6,060 nucleotides of DNA from a bacterium (GTDB lineage Bacteria > Margulisbacteria > Marinamargulisbacteria > SXXA01). A model generated the notes under the pieces. That model ran no database searches. It saw only the letters and a list, made by a program, of their open reading frames with translations, and was not told the origin of the DNA. The position numbers were made by a program, and so were the translations under genes. The stretch lies in the NCBI GenBank assembly GCA_947502965.1, contig CANNCG010000051.1, positions 1 to 6,060 on the forward strand. The letters are read 5' to 3'. Each line of letters starts with the position of its first letter. Position 1 is the first letter of the stretch. Positions 1 through 5,827 of the stretch are shown piece after piece.

Positions 1-148
1 ATACAGGCTGTATCCACGTCCCTGACAGTACCCCCGTTGGCGCAATCCTCCTGATCGCCAACACGCATATTCGGCCGCCCAATACCCCGTACTTCCTTGC
101 ACGTCTTTTCTCATAACTGCTCTCCTCTTCTGATTTGAGCTTCATTTT
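1..148. other. Unassigned left-edge stretch
   Basis: No gene can be assigned here. On the minus strand an ATG at 112-114 is preceded by GAGGAG (122-127) at a 7-nt spacing and opens a frame of 38 codons that runs off the window. A second minus frame from an ATG at 143-145 is also open to the edge. Neither translation resembles a family I know, and both are rich in Arg, Gly and Trp, as out-of-frame translations often are. Plus-strand frames are broken by stops at 52-54, 23-25 and 111-113. Since an IS remnant begins just to the right, this may be more decayed mobile-element DNA or the 5' end of a minus-strand gene. Confidence 0.25.
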
Positions 149-301
149 ATGGCCTGGCTTTTTGGTCCCGTAGTATGGGGTTCTTGGAGCGCTTACGTTT
201 TACTCTCCATTATTGAGACCTCAAAAAAACAAGGCCTCAATATTTTGGAAACCATTCAGGCGGCGCTTAATCAGTCACTCCTCTTTGAGGGGGGGCGCTA
301 G
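149..301 (+). pseudogene. IS66-like transposase, C-terminal remnant
   Basis: From an ATG at 149 to the TAG at 299-301 the frame gives 50 residues. Its centre (residues 16-36, beginning SAYVLLSIIETSKKQGLN) resembles the conserved tail of IS66-family DDE transposases, where a pattern like A..VLxSvieTakrqGlnxxxxL closes the protein. The full family is about 450-550 aa, so nearly everything, including the DDE catalytic residues, is missing. The frame is closed upstream by a TGA at 131-133, so this is not merely cut by the window edge. The ATG is only the first one available and is not claimed as a real start. I could not find matching terminal inverted repeats. The family assignment rests on pattern memory of a short tail; another IS family is possible. 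Confidence 0.42.
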
Positions 302-332
302 ATAGTTACAAACTCTTTCATCTGATTGAGAA

Positions 333-584
333 GGCACGTTTGATTTAGAATTACATAAAGATTATGTGAAACGATTGGGAAATATGACAATCCTAGATAA
401 AAAACTAAATAATGATGCCAAAAACGGTGGATTTTCAAGTAAAAAACGATTTTATGCTGACTCTGAGCTTTTTCTTAATGCAGATTTTCAATCAATGAGC
501 GAATGGACGGCTAGCATGATTGAAGATCGGCAAAAGAAAATGGCTAAGCTTGCTGCTAAGATTTGGAAAAATAAAGTGGATTAG
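333..584 (+). pseudogene. DUF1524 / GmrSD-type restriction protein, C-terminal remnant
   Basis: The frame ending at TAG 582-584 encodes a typical C-terminal part of DUF1524, the HNH-like nuclease domain found in GmrSD/DUF262 type IV restriction enzymes that cut modified DNA. Visible hallmarks are LHKDYVKRLGNMTILDKKLN (codons 351-410), then an N..F..KK..Y..S block, and W-(x)n-I-x-x-R-Q-x-x-(L/M)-A-x-x-(A)-x-x-I-W near the end. Homology runs upstream of the GTG at 366 to about 333 (GTFDLELHKDY), and a TGA at 327-329 closes the frame. The catalytic His-containing segment (EHI.P in the family), which should lie about 25-30 residues further upstream, is absent, as is the whole DUF262 N-terminus. 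The remnant is distinctly AT-rich compared with the operon to its right, which suggests acquisition by transfer followed by decay. Confidence 0.7.
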
Positions 585-643
585 GGCTTTCCAGTGGTGC
601 TAAGCCGTACTCCCCAAATTCAAATCGCCCTTACCAAAACGTC
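585..643. other. Intergenic stretch between debris and operon end
   Basis: This is where the plus-strand remnant and the minus-strand operon converge. I see no hairpin followed by a T-run in either direction, so no convincing intrinsic terminator for the five-gene operon is visible. A short inverted repeat (GATCTA at 657-662 and TAGATC at 691-696) lies just to the right, but its 28-nt loop and lack of a T-tract argue against a terminator. Confidence 0.4.
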
Positions 644-721
644 TCAACTCAGAAGTGATCTAGTACTTTCAATCGGGTCTTTATTGTATATAGATCCGTT
701 GACATGGATGGTCTGCGTCAT
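644..721 (-). CDS. 25-codon ORF coupled to the operon end; possible stump of a lost gene
   Basis: An ATG at 719-721 overlaps the stop of the preceding binding-protein gene as ATGA, the same arrangement as at the junction just upstream. GGGAG (730-734) sits 8 nt before it, a plausible ribosome binding site. The frame reads MTQTIHVNGSIYNKDPIEST and ends in TGA at 644-646, giving 25 residues. Beyond the stop no frame continues for long. It may be the beginning of a sixth operon gene truncated when the neighbouring mobile DNA arrived, or a chance frame, or a genuine small peptide. The short HVNGSIYN segment is not enough to name a family. Confidence 0.3.
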   Translation of the reverse strand: MTQTIHVNGSIYNKDPIESTRSLLS

Positions 722-1539
722 GGCGTAAACTCCCGCAACGCGTTTTGTAACTGGGTAATGCCCTCTACGATGCGAGGCCCTGGTCTGGCAATCAAGGCGG
801 AGTCGATGCTGTTGATAATGCGGTTCTCTAGGACGGCGTTTGAAAAGGTAACCGCAGAGTCGCTGATGACTTTTTCTTTCAGCGTGGGATCCAAGAGCAG
901 GACCACATCGGGGTTGCGATAGACCAGTGTGTCTCTGTTGATTTTGGGATATCTCACAGACCCTGGTTCCAAGGTATTGAGGGCGCCGGCGGATGCGATG
1001 ACATGGGCAATGAGGGTGTTGCCGGCTGCCGCGATGATGGGCGGATTCCAAATGACGGCCAATACACTGAATTTGTACTCAGGTCTTGTTTTGCGAAGCC
1101 GTTGTATCGCAAGGTTCATGCTGTCGGAGAGCTTTTTGCCTTCTCTGCTTTTGCCTATGGCGTTGCCAATAATGGTAATGGCGGTGAGCAAGTCTGGCAG
1201 GGTTTCTGGGGCGGGGAGCAGCAACATTTGGACCCCGGTGTTTTCTATGGTCTGTAATTCAGCGCTCTTATTGACGCCCATACCAATGACAATGGTTGGA
1301 CTTAAGTTGGCTATGAGCTCTGCATTGGGGCTGACAAAGGGGCCTATTTTGGGACGGTTTGCCACGATATCTGCGGGATAGTCGCAGTCATTTGAGACAC
1401 CCACCAACGCATCTGACATGCCTAGGGCGGCAACGATTTCGGTGACGCCTGGTGCCAGAGAGACGATCTTTGTCGTGGCCATAGCTTGTGCCGAAAATAA
1501 TAAGACAAACAAGATTGCAGTATATAAATAGGTTGTCAT
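718..1539 (-). CDS. Periplasmic BtuF-type substrate-binding protein
   Basis: A 273-aa secreted protein of the BtuF/FhuD class, the helical-backbone binding proteins that capture cobalamin, haem or ferric siderophores in the periplasm. Residues 1-21 form a signal peptide: a hydrophobic core (YTAILFVLLF) and an AMA site, with cleavage predicted after A21. The mature part starts with the class signature KIVSLAPGVTEIVAALG (24-40), then LVGVSNDCDYP (45-55), PxIGxFVSPNxELI (63-76) and LSPTIVI (79-85). WNPPIIAAAGNTLIAHVIASAG (164-185) corresponds to the INPP...G segment of E. coli BtuF, and NPDVVLLLDP (209-218) to its second lobe. E74 lines up with the N-lobe glutamate (E72 in E. coli BtuF) that docks on the permease. 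No lipobox is present, so it is probably soluble. The start overlaps the upstream stop as ATGA with GAGG (1547-1550) before it. No BtuC/BtuD genes are adjacent; the ligand is not determined. Confidence 0.87.
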   Translation of the reverse strand: MTTYLYTAILFVLLFSAQAMATTKIVSLAPGVTEIVAALGMSDALVGVSNDCDYPADIVANRPKIGPFVSPNAELIANLSPTIVIGMGVNKSAELQTIENTGVQMLLLPAPETLPDLLTAITIIGNAIGKSREGKKLSDSMNLAIQRLRKTRPEYKFSVLAVIWNPPIIAAAGNTLIAHVIASAGALNTLEPGSVRYPKINRDTLVYRNPDVVLLLDPTLKEKVISDSAVTFSNAVLENRIINSIDSALIARPGPRIVEGITQLQNALREFTP

Positions 1540-1970
1540 AACGGCGCCTCTTTTTTAGAAAAAATAATGTCGAACAAACGATGTCTTCCCACTTCTAATC
1601 GATATGACACATACCTTGTATCGTTGAGCTCTTGTGACATGTCTGTGGTGACCAATGGGGAGACAGTGAGCATCATCTTGTCATTTTGATACACCATGAT
1701 GTTTTCCAAAACAAAGAGAAGGCGCTCTTCTTTGCGATAGATGATCAGTGGCTGATTGTGGGGAATCTTGGACAAATGTTCTTGTACGATGGCAAATTGG
1801 GAGGGCGATAGCCGAATGATAGGCACACTCAAGGGAAAGGCGTATTGGGATAAGGCCCAGAGAAGGCCTGCAATCATGGCCAGAGCAATCACCGTCATCC
1901 ACTGACAGATGAGCGCCATGTGATCTACTGAATAAAAAAAGCGGCGAAGTAACTTATCAAGAGAGGGCAT
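1536..1970 (-). CDS. Bitopic membrane protein of unknown family (144 aa)
   Basis: I do not recognise this family. The protein has a basic N-terminal tail (K6, R9, R10), a single hydrophobic span at about residues 19-42 (ALICQWMTVIALAMIAGLLW within it), and a roughly 100-residue C-terminal domain with alternating hydrophobic strands (LIIYRK, LLFVLENIMVY, MMLTVSPLV, YVSYRLEV). By the positive-inside rule the tail is cytoplasmic and the domain periplasmic. Its start overlaps the end of the ABC transporter gene by 14 nt and has AGGAG (1977-1981) 6 nt upstream. Its TGA overlaps the next ATG by 4 nt. The tight coupling on both sides implies stoichiometric production with the transporter and the binding protein, so an accessory subunit linking the two is a reasonable guess. 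Size and layout resemble small bitopic assembly factors, but no motif supports a specific role. Confidence 0.78.
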   Translation of the reverse strand: MPSLDKLLRRFFYSVDHMALICQWMTVIALAMIAGLLWALSQYAFPLSVPIIRLSPSQFAIVQEHLSKIPHNQPLIIYRKEERLLFVLENIMVYQNDKMMLTVSPLVTTDMSQELNDTRYVSYRLEVGRHRLFDIIFSKKEAPL

Positions 1971-4104
1971 GGGGATCTCCTGAGAGTTTTTGAATCAGGG
2001 TCTTCACCATGTCCTCTGGCTGACATTGGAGCACGCTGTATCCCAAAACGAGATTGTCTAAAAAAATATTTTCCAAAAGCCGTTGGCATGCGATATGGGC
2101 GCCGTCGATGGCGGTTTCCGGGAGCAATACCCAAAAGCGTCCTTCGGATTGATAGGCGGCATAGTCCACATCTCGGATAAAGTTTCGGATATCGCACAAG
2201 ACGGTGCGAATCATTCCGTCCATGACGGATTCGGGGAGTCTGTCGCGTAATGTGGCATGATTTTGTATTTGTATGGTGGCCACACAGAGGGGGCGTTGAT
2301 ACCGTTTGACCGACTTCATGAGCAATTGCATGTGTTGCAGCATATATTGAAACCCGCTGATTTGGGATTCATAGAGCTGGTAGAATTGGCCTGTTTTGGC
2401 CATGAGTTCCGGGACGGTGCCTTCTTCGACCACACGTCCATCTGCGCCGAGGACGATGACGTGATCGGCCAATTTGAGAGAGGAAAGCCGGTGGGCGATC
2501 AAAATCAAGGTCTTTTTACCTTTAAATTTTTCCAAGGTGTTTTGGATTTGATGTTCGGACTCGCCATCCAAGACAGCGGTGGCTTCGTCAAAAATCAGAA
2601 TGGGAGGATCGGTCAATAAGGCTCTGGCGATGGCAATCCGTTGACGTTGTCCGCTAGACAGGGTGGCGCCGTTTGGGCCTGTCGGGGTGTCATACCCCTG
2701 GGAAAAGGAGCAAATGAAATCATGAGCATCGGCCATTCGTGCGCAATGTTCCAGTTGATCTTGGCTGACCGGTGTTTGGATGCCAAATAAAATATTGTCC
2801 CGAACACTGCCAAAAAACAGCGGAGATTCCTGGGAAACCATGCCGATTTGTGACCGAAGACTGCTGAGGCGTATCTGCTGTATAGGAAGATGGTCCAGAT
2901 AAATATGACCTTCGGTTGGGGGGTAGAAACCCAGCAATAAATCGGTCAGACTGCTTTTTCCTATGCCGGACTTTCCGACAATGGCAAGCGTACGGCCTGC
3001 TTTGACATGAAAATTAAGGTTCTTTAAAATAAGATGGCCTTTATCATAGCCAAACGAGAGATTTTCAAAACGAATATCACCTGACAAGGTGACGGCTTTC
3101 CCATTTTGGAGTTGGTGTATGTTTTCTTCGGGATGGTCCAACACGGTGGAGAGTCTGGCAAAAGATATTTGTGCAATTTTGAGCTGTTGGTAGAGAGCGC
3201 TCAGCGTATGAAAGGGCTGCTGTAGCATCAGTAGGTAGGCCGTAATTGCGACCACCTCGCCTAGTGTCATGGCCCCAGAAATAATGCTGTATCCGGTATA
3301 GATACTCAGAATAATGGTCCAAAACTGGGCCAGAGTGGAGCCGGTGATGGCCTTCATAGCGGTTGTCACTGTCAAGGCAATTTCTGCCCGAAAAATGGGC
3401 TGAATCGATCGGCGTAGGGCCTTGAGTTCGGTCGACCAGTGGTGGAGTAGTTTGACGATTTTGATATGGTTAATACGTTCTTCTAAAAAACTATAGTGAT
3501 CAGCCGACCGCTCTTCGCAATCCTGATGGTTTTCTTTGAGTTTTTTTGCAAAATAATGGGTTTCTAAAAATTGAAAGGGGATCCCAATCAGGGCCAATCC
3601 TGTGAGTGTGGGATTCAACATGAGGCAGAGGCTGACCATGAGAACCAGTTTGATGCTGGTGCTGATGATGTTGGGGGTAATGCTGAGGATGGCATGGGTG
3701 ACATTTTGTAGGTCGGAGGTGGCCCTAAACATGAGGTCGCCAACGCGATGCAGATAGAAAAACGAGATGGGGAGCCGTTGTACCTTGAGGTAAAACATAT
3801 CGTTGAGCTGGGCCAATACTTTTTGATAGACGTAAAGATCCAAAAATCCTTTGAGACTGTTGAGTACATTGAAACAAAAAGACAGGAAAAAGGGCAGAAT
3901 AGACAACCAAAATAGGAGCTGGAAATCGCGATAGGGATAGGCAAAGTCAAAGAGACTCTTTAGAAACAATGGCGGTAGTAACCCTACGGTTTGGGTGCAT
4001 GTGGTGACAATGAGCCCTATCAGGAGCTTGTCCCAATAAGGCCATGTAAGTTGGGAATACCGAAAGTATAGTTGTAATGCCTGTTTCAAAATACCTCCCC
4101 GCAT
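1957..4104 (-). CDS. ABC half-transporter (exporter fold) fused to a degenerate GGDEF-like domain
   Basis: The protein has 715 residues against about 580-600 for a standard TMD-NBD half-transporter. Residues about 25-315 are a six-span type I exporter domain. The NBD (about 342-580) has Y353 (A-loop), Walker A GKSGIGKSS (377-385), Q425 (Q-loop), signature LSSGQRQRIAIARAL (482-496), Walker B ILIFDE with catalytic E507, D-loop AVLD (510-513, family usually SALD) and H538. It should therefore hydrolyse ATP and act as a dimer. Residues about 582-706 form an added GGDEF-like domain, described separately. The ATG at 4104 has no upstream ribosome site; GGGGAGG (4094-4100) lies inside the frame 4 nt before TTG 4087-4089, so a TTG start (residue 6) is plausible. 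It overlaps the next gene by 14 nt and follows the DJ-1 gene by 18 nt. The substrate is unknown. Lipid or peptide exporters share this architecture, as do exporter-fold importers of siderophores or cobalamin. Confidence 0.93.
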   Translation of the reverse strand: MRGGILKQALQLYFRYSQLTWPYWDKLLIGLIVTTCTQTVGLLPPLFLKSLFDFAYPYRDFQLLFWLSILPFFLSFCFNVLNSLKGFLDLYVYQKVLAQLNDMFYLKVQRLPISFFYLHRVGDLMFRATSDLQNVTHAILSITPNIISTSIKLVLMVSLCLMLNPTLTGLALIGIPFQFLETHYFAKKLKENHQDCEERSADHYSFLEERINHIKIVKLLHHWSTELKALRRSIQPIFRAEIALTVTTAMKAITGSTLAQFWTIILSIYTGYSIISGAMTLGEVVAITAYLLMLQQPFHTLSALYQQLKIAQISFARLSTVLDHPEENIHQLQNGKAVTLSGDIRFENLSFGYDKGHLILKNLNFHVKAGRTLAIVGKSGIGKSSLTDLLLGFYPPTEGHIYLDHLPIQQIRLSSLRSQIGMVSQESPLFFGSVRDNILFGIQTPVSQDQLEHCARMADAHDFICSFSQGYDTPTGPNGATLSSGQRQRIAIARALLTDPPILIFDEATAVLDGESEHQIQNTLEKFKGKKTLILIAHRLSSLKLADHVIVLGADGRVVEEGTVPELMAKTGQFYQLYESQISGFQYMLQHMQLLMKSVKRYQRPLCVATIQIQNHATLRDRLPESVMDGMIRTVLCDIRNFIRDVDYAAYQSEGRFWVLLPETAIDGAHIACQRLLENIFLDNLVLGYSVLQCQPEDMVKTLIQKLSGDPHALS
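1977..1981 (-). promoter_or_regulatory. Ribosome binding site of the 144-aa membrane protein
   Basis: AGGAG lies 6 nt before the ATG at 1968-1970, within the last codons of the ABC gene. It supports the chosen start and the 14-nt gene overlap. Confidence 0.65.
1987..2355 (-). other. Degenerate GGDEF-like domain with retained RxxD (I-site) motif
   Basis: This encodes residues about 584-706 of the ABC protein. It aligns by eye without gaps to the GGDEF core: the N-terminal helix ending KRYQRPL (600-606) matches the (R)-A-x-R-x-x-x-P-L entry. IQIQNHATLRD (611-621) replaces the metal-binding D-I-D-x-F-K-x-x-N-D strand, with both metal aspartates lost. VDYAAYQSEGRFWVLLPET (646-664) replaces D-x-x-A-R-Y-G-G-D-E-F-x-V-L-L-P-E-T. 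AHIACQRLLENI (669-680) matches the A-x-x-x-A-E-R-L-R-x-x-I helix. GGDEF is thus SEGRF (653-657) and cyclase activity is very unlikely. R644-D-V-D647 stands exactly five residues before it, the geometry of the c-di-GMP inhibitory site. The final part is shorter than in typical cyclases. PelD and PopA are known degenerate GGDEF proteins that bind c-di-GMP through this site. Confidence 0.75.
4094..4100 (-). promoter_or_regulatory. Candidate ribosome binding site inside the ABC reading frame
   Basis: GGGGAGG occupies codons 2-4 of the longest ABC frame and lies 4 nt before an in-frame TTG (4087-4089). The ATG at 4102-4104 has no purine-rich site in front of it. This favours TTG as the true start, giving a protein five residues shorter, although the spacing is a little short. 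Confidence 0.5.
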
Positions 4105-4122
4105 CGTGTACCAATTACGGGT

Positions 4123-4701
4123 TTAACTGGCTTTGGACTGGCCATATACCATGCTTTTTTGTAGCTGCGTCGATAGATCATGCGAATAAAGGATCGATAC
4201 TAGGGCATAAGCAAATGGCAATGCGGTGCCTGCCCCGCGACTGGTGATAATATGGTCGCAGACCACAATCGGGTCATGGCTATAGCGGCAGTCTGTCATC
4301 TGGCCCTCTGTTGCAGGAAAAGACGTGGCGTCTCTATTGTGTAGAATGCCCAGGGCATTGAGAATGCGTGGGGCCGCACAGATGGCGGCTATCCACCTTT
4401 GAGCGTGATGTTGTTTGAGAATTAGGTTTTTGACCATATCACTCTCTTCGAGGTTAGATGTTCCGGGTTCACCTCCTGGTAAAATCAGCATGTCGGGAAG
4501 CTGATCTGGCATGCGGATCAGTTGGGTGTCCACACGAACGCGCAAGCCACGGGCGCTGGTGATTTCTTCCCCGCCTACGCCCAAGAGAGAGACGGTAACC
4601 CCAGCGCGACGCAAAATATCAAGCGGGGCAATGGCTTCGATTTCTTCAAACCCATGGGCGAGTAACAGGTAGGCATGAGGCATTTCCCCGAGATTCTCCA
4701 T
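4123..4701 (-). CDS. DJ-1/PfpI family protein (YajL/ThiJ-like)
   Basis: A 192-aa cytoplasmic protein of the DJ-1/YajL branch, whose members are variously reported as chaperones, glyoxalase or deglycase-type enzymes and oxidative-stress proteins. Family marks are all present: HGFEEIEAIAPLDILRRAG (16-34), with E22 matching human DJ-1 E18; LILPGGEPG (72-80); the nucleophile elbow AAICAAP (105-111) with C108 matching C106; and ITSRGAGTALPFAYALV (152-168), the usual SRGPGT segment. The residue matching human H126 is F128, as in other bacterial relatives with a phenylalanine there. Length is normal. The ATG at 4701 is 2 nt after the gcvT stop, implying coupling. A second ATG at 4683 (residue 7) fits the family N-terminus better, and the GGGG before it is rather close. 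Which start is used is open. A link with carbonyl or C1 stress next to gcvT is inference only. Confidence 0.9.
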   Translation of the reverse strand: MENLGEMPHAYLLLAHGFEEIEAIAPLDILRRAGVTVSLLGVGGEEITSARGLRVRVDTQLIRMPDQLPDMLILPGGEPGTSNLEESDMVKNLILKQHHAQRWIAAICAAPRILNALGILHNRDATSFPATEGQMTDCRYSHDPIVVCDHIITSRGAGTALPFAYALVSILYSHDLSTQLQKSMVYGQSKAS

Positions 4702-4703
4702 GC

Positions 4704-5789
4704 TTAGCGAGCTGTAACGGGGTGCGAAGGGGTCCTACGAACAAAGGGGAGAGGGACTACCAGGGCTTTTTCAGGCGTATTTCGAATGGTGACATGCAGT
4801 GTGGTGCCAGGCGCAGACATACTTTTGGGGACCAGTGCCATGCCGATGGGCTTGCCCAACGTAGGAGACAGCGTCCCTGAGGTGATATGACCGCCTTCCA
4901 AGATGGGGTAGCCGGTTCTAGGGATGGCGTTGCCTTGCATCTCTATGCCCACGGTGGTCATTAGGTCGGCATCGGCGTCTAGGGCGTGCTTGCCAAGAAA
5001 CGGGTGCTTGCGTTGGATGACCCAGTCGGCATAGCGGGTGACCAAGGGGCTGAGCGTTTCGCTCAATTCTTGGCCATAGAGAGGGAGTCCGGCTTCAATG
5101 CGTAAGCTATCCCGTGCGCCCAACCCACATGGCGTGGCACCGACGCCAATGGCAGCCTCGAAAACAGCTGTGGCAAGGCCATGTGGCAGCATGAGCTCGA
5201 ACCCATCTTCACCGGTATAGCCCGTTCTGGAAATCCAGAGGGTGGCGTCGTTGTAAACTATGGGGCGTAATCCAAAGGGCGGCATATCGGAAAGATTTTG
5301 GTCGAGGATGTGGCTCACGATTTGGGCAGCTTTAGGACCTTGAATGGCGATGAATCCGTGGGTGTCATTGTAGGGAGTAATGCGAACACTGGGCGGTTTG
5401 TGTTCGGCCAACCATGTCTGAATTTTACTGGCGTTAGAGGCATTGACGATGAGCAGATAGTCCGTCTCCATCGGACCCACCATGATGTCATCACGTACCC
5501 CCCCCTCATGGTTGAGGAGCATCGTGTAGACAAAGAGCCCTTTTTTGACCTTGCTCAAGGTATTGCAAGACATGTGTTCTAGAAAACGAAAAGCCCCTTC
5601 CCCAGAGATATGTAACATGCCCATGTGAGAAATATCAAAAATACCGGCTTGGGTGCGTACGGCATGATGTTCTTCTTTGATAGTGGTGTACCAGAGGGGC
5701 AATGTGTAGCCAAAAAAAGAAGTTAGTTTGGCACGATACTTTTCATGAATGGGCATGAGGCATGTGGGTGCACTGTTTTTGTCTATCAT
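4704..5789 (-). CDS. gcvT: Aminomethyltransferase, glycine cleavage system T protein
   Basis: This 361-aa enzyme takes the aminomethyl group from lipoylated H protein and transfers the carbon to tetrahydrofolate, releasing ammonia. Family landmarks run through the whole length: HEKY and F-F-G-Y-x-L-P-L-W-Y (15-34), AGIFDISHMG (48-57), the GGVRDD catalytic loop (96-101) with its aspartate pair, FIAIQGP (146-152), SRTGYTGEDGFEL (187-199), GLGARDSLRIEAGLPLYGQEL (222-242), FLGK (264-267) and SGTLSPTLGKPIGMALV (304-320). GEGGAG-type sarcosine-oxidase extras are absent, so a genuine T protein is favoured over dimethylglycine dehydrogenase-like relatives. The ATG is preceded by GAGGAG (5796-5801) at 6 nt, a strong start. 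No gcvH or gcvP follows, so those subunits must be encoded elsewhere; here gcvT leads an operon with DJ-1 and the transporter genes. A run of eight G occurs within codons 95-98. Confidence 0.94.
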   Translation of the reverse strand: MIDKNSAPTCLMPIHEKYRAKLTSFFGYTLPLWYTTIKEEHHAVRTQAGIFDISHMGMLHISGEGAFRFLEHMSCNTLSKVKKGLFVYTMLLNHEGGVRDDIMVGPMETDYLLIVNASNASKIQTWLAEHKPPSVRITPYNDTHGFIAIQGPKAAQIVSHILDQNLSDMPPFGLRPIVYNDATLWISRTGYTGEDGFELMLPHGLATAVFEAAIGVGATPCGLGARDSLRIEAGLPLYGQELSETLSPLVTRYADWVIQRKHPFLGKHALDADADLMTTVGIEMQGNAIPRTGYPILEGGHITSGTLSPTLGKPIGMALVPKSMSAPGTTLHVTIRNTPEKALVVPLPFVRRTPSHPVTAR

Positions 5790-5795
5790 GGATAA

Positions 5796-5801
5796 CTCCT
5801 C
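5796..5801 (-). promoter_or_regulatory. Ribosome binding site of gcvT
   Basis: GAGGAG lies 6 nt before the ATG at 5787-5789 on the minus strand. It fixes the gcvT start, and no competing in-frame start upstream has comparable support. Confidence 0.8.
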
Positions 5802-5827
5802 GCAACCGCCCCTTTTGGCAAGACCTT

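Noticed and set aside
1..114. Minus-strand partial gene starting at the ATG 112-114 with a good ribosome site
   Set aside because: The GAGGAG and 7-nt spacing are attractive, but the 38-residue translation matches nothing I recognise and has a shadow-like composition. More sequence to the left is needed to judge it.
657..696. Inverted repeat GATCTA...TAGATC as operon terminator
   Set aside because: Six paired bases, a 28-nt loop and no T-run on either strand do not make a terminator.
644..1051. 135-codon minus-strand frame overlapping the binding-protein gene
   Set aside because: Most of it is a shifted-frame translation of the BtuF-like gene with Arg/His/Cys-rich shadow composition. Only its last 25 codons, after the coupled ATG, are considered separately.
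929..1381. 150-codon plus-strand open frame
   Set aside because: It lies antisense within the well-supported binding-protein gene and has no family resemblance or ribosome site.
2257..2619. 120-codon plus-strand open frame
   Set aside because: It is antisense to the NBD and GGDEF-like part of the ABC gene, whose motifs are all intact on the minus strand.
3615..3950. 111-codon frame rich in Ser, Pro and Cys
   Set aside because: It falls within the transmembrane-domain coding region of the ABC gene and has the composition of an out-of-frame translation.
5298..5582. 94-codon plus-strand open frame
   Set aside because: It is the antisense shadow of gcvT, whose catalytic motifs are unbroken over this stretch.
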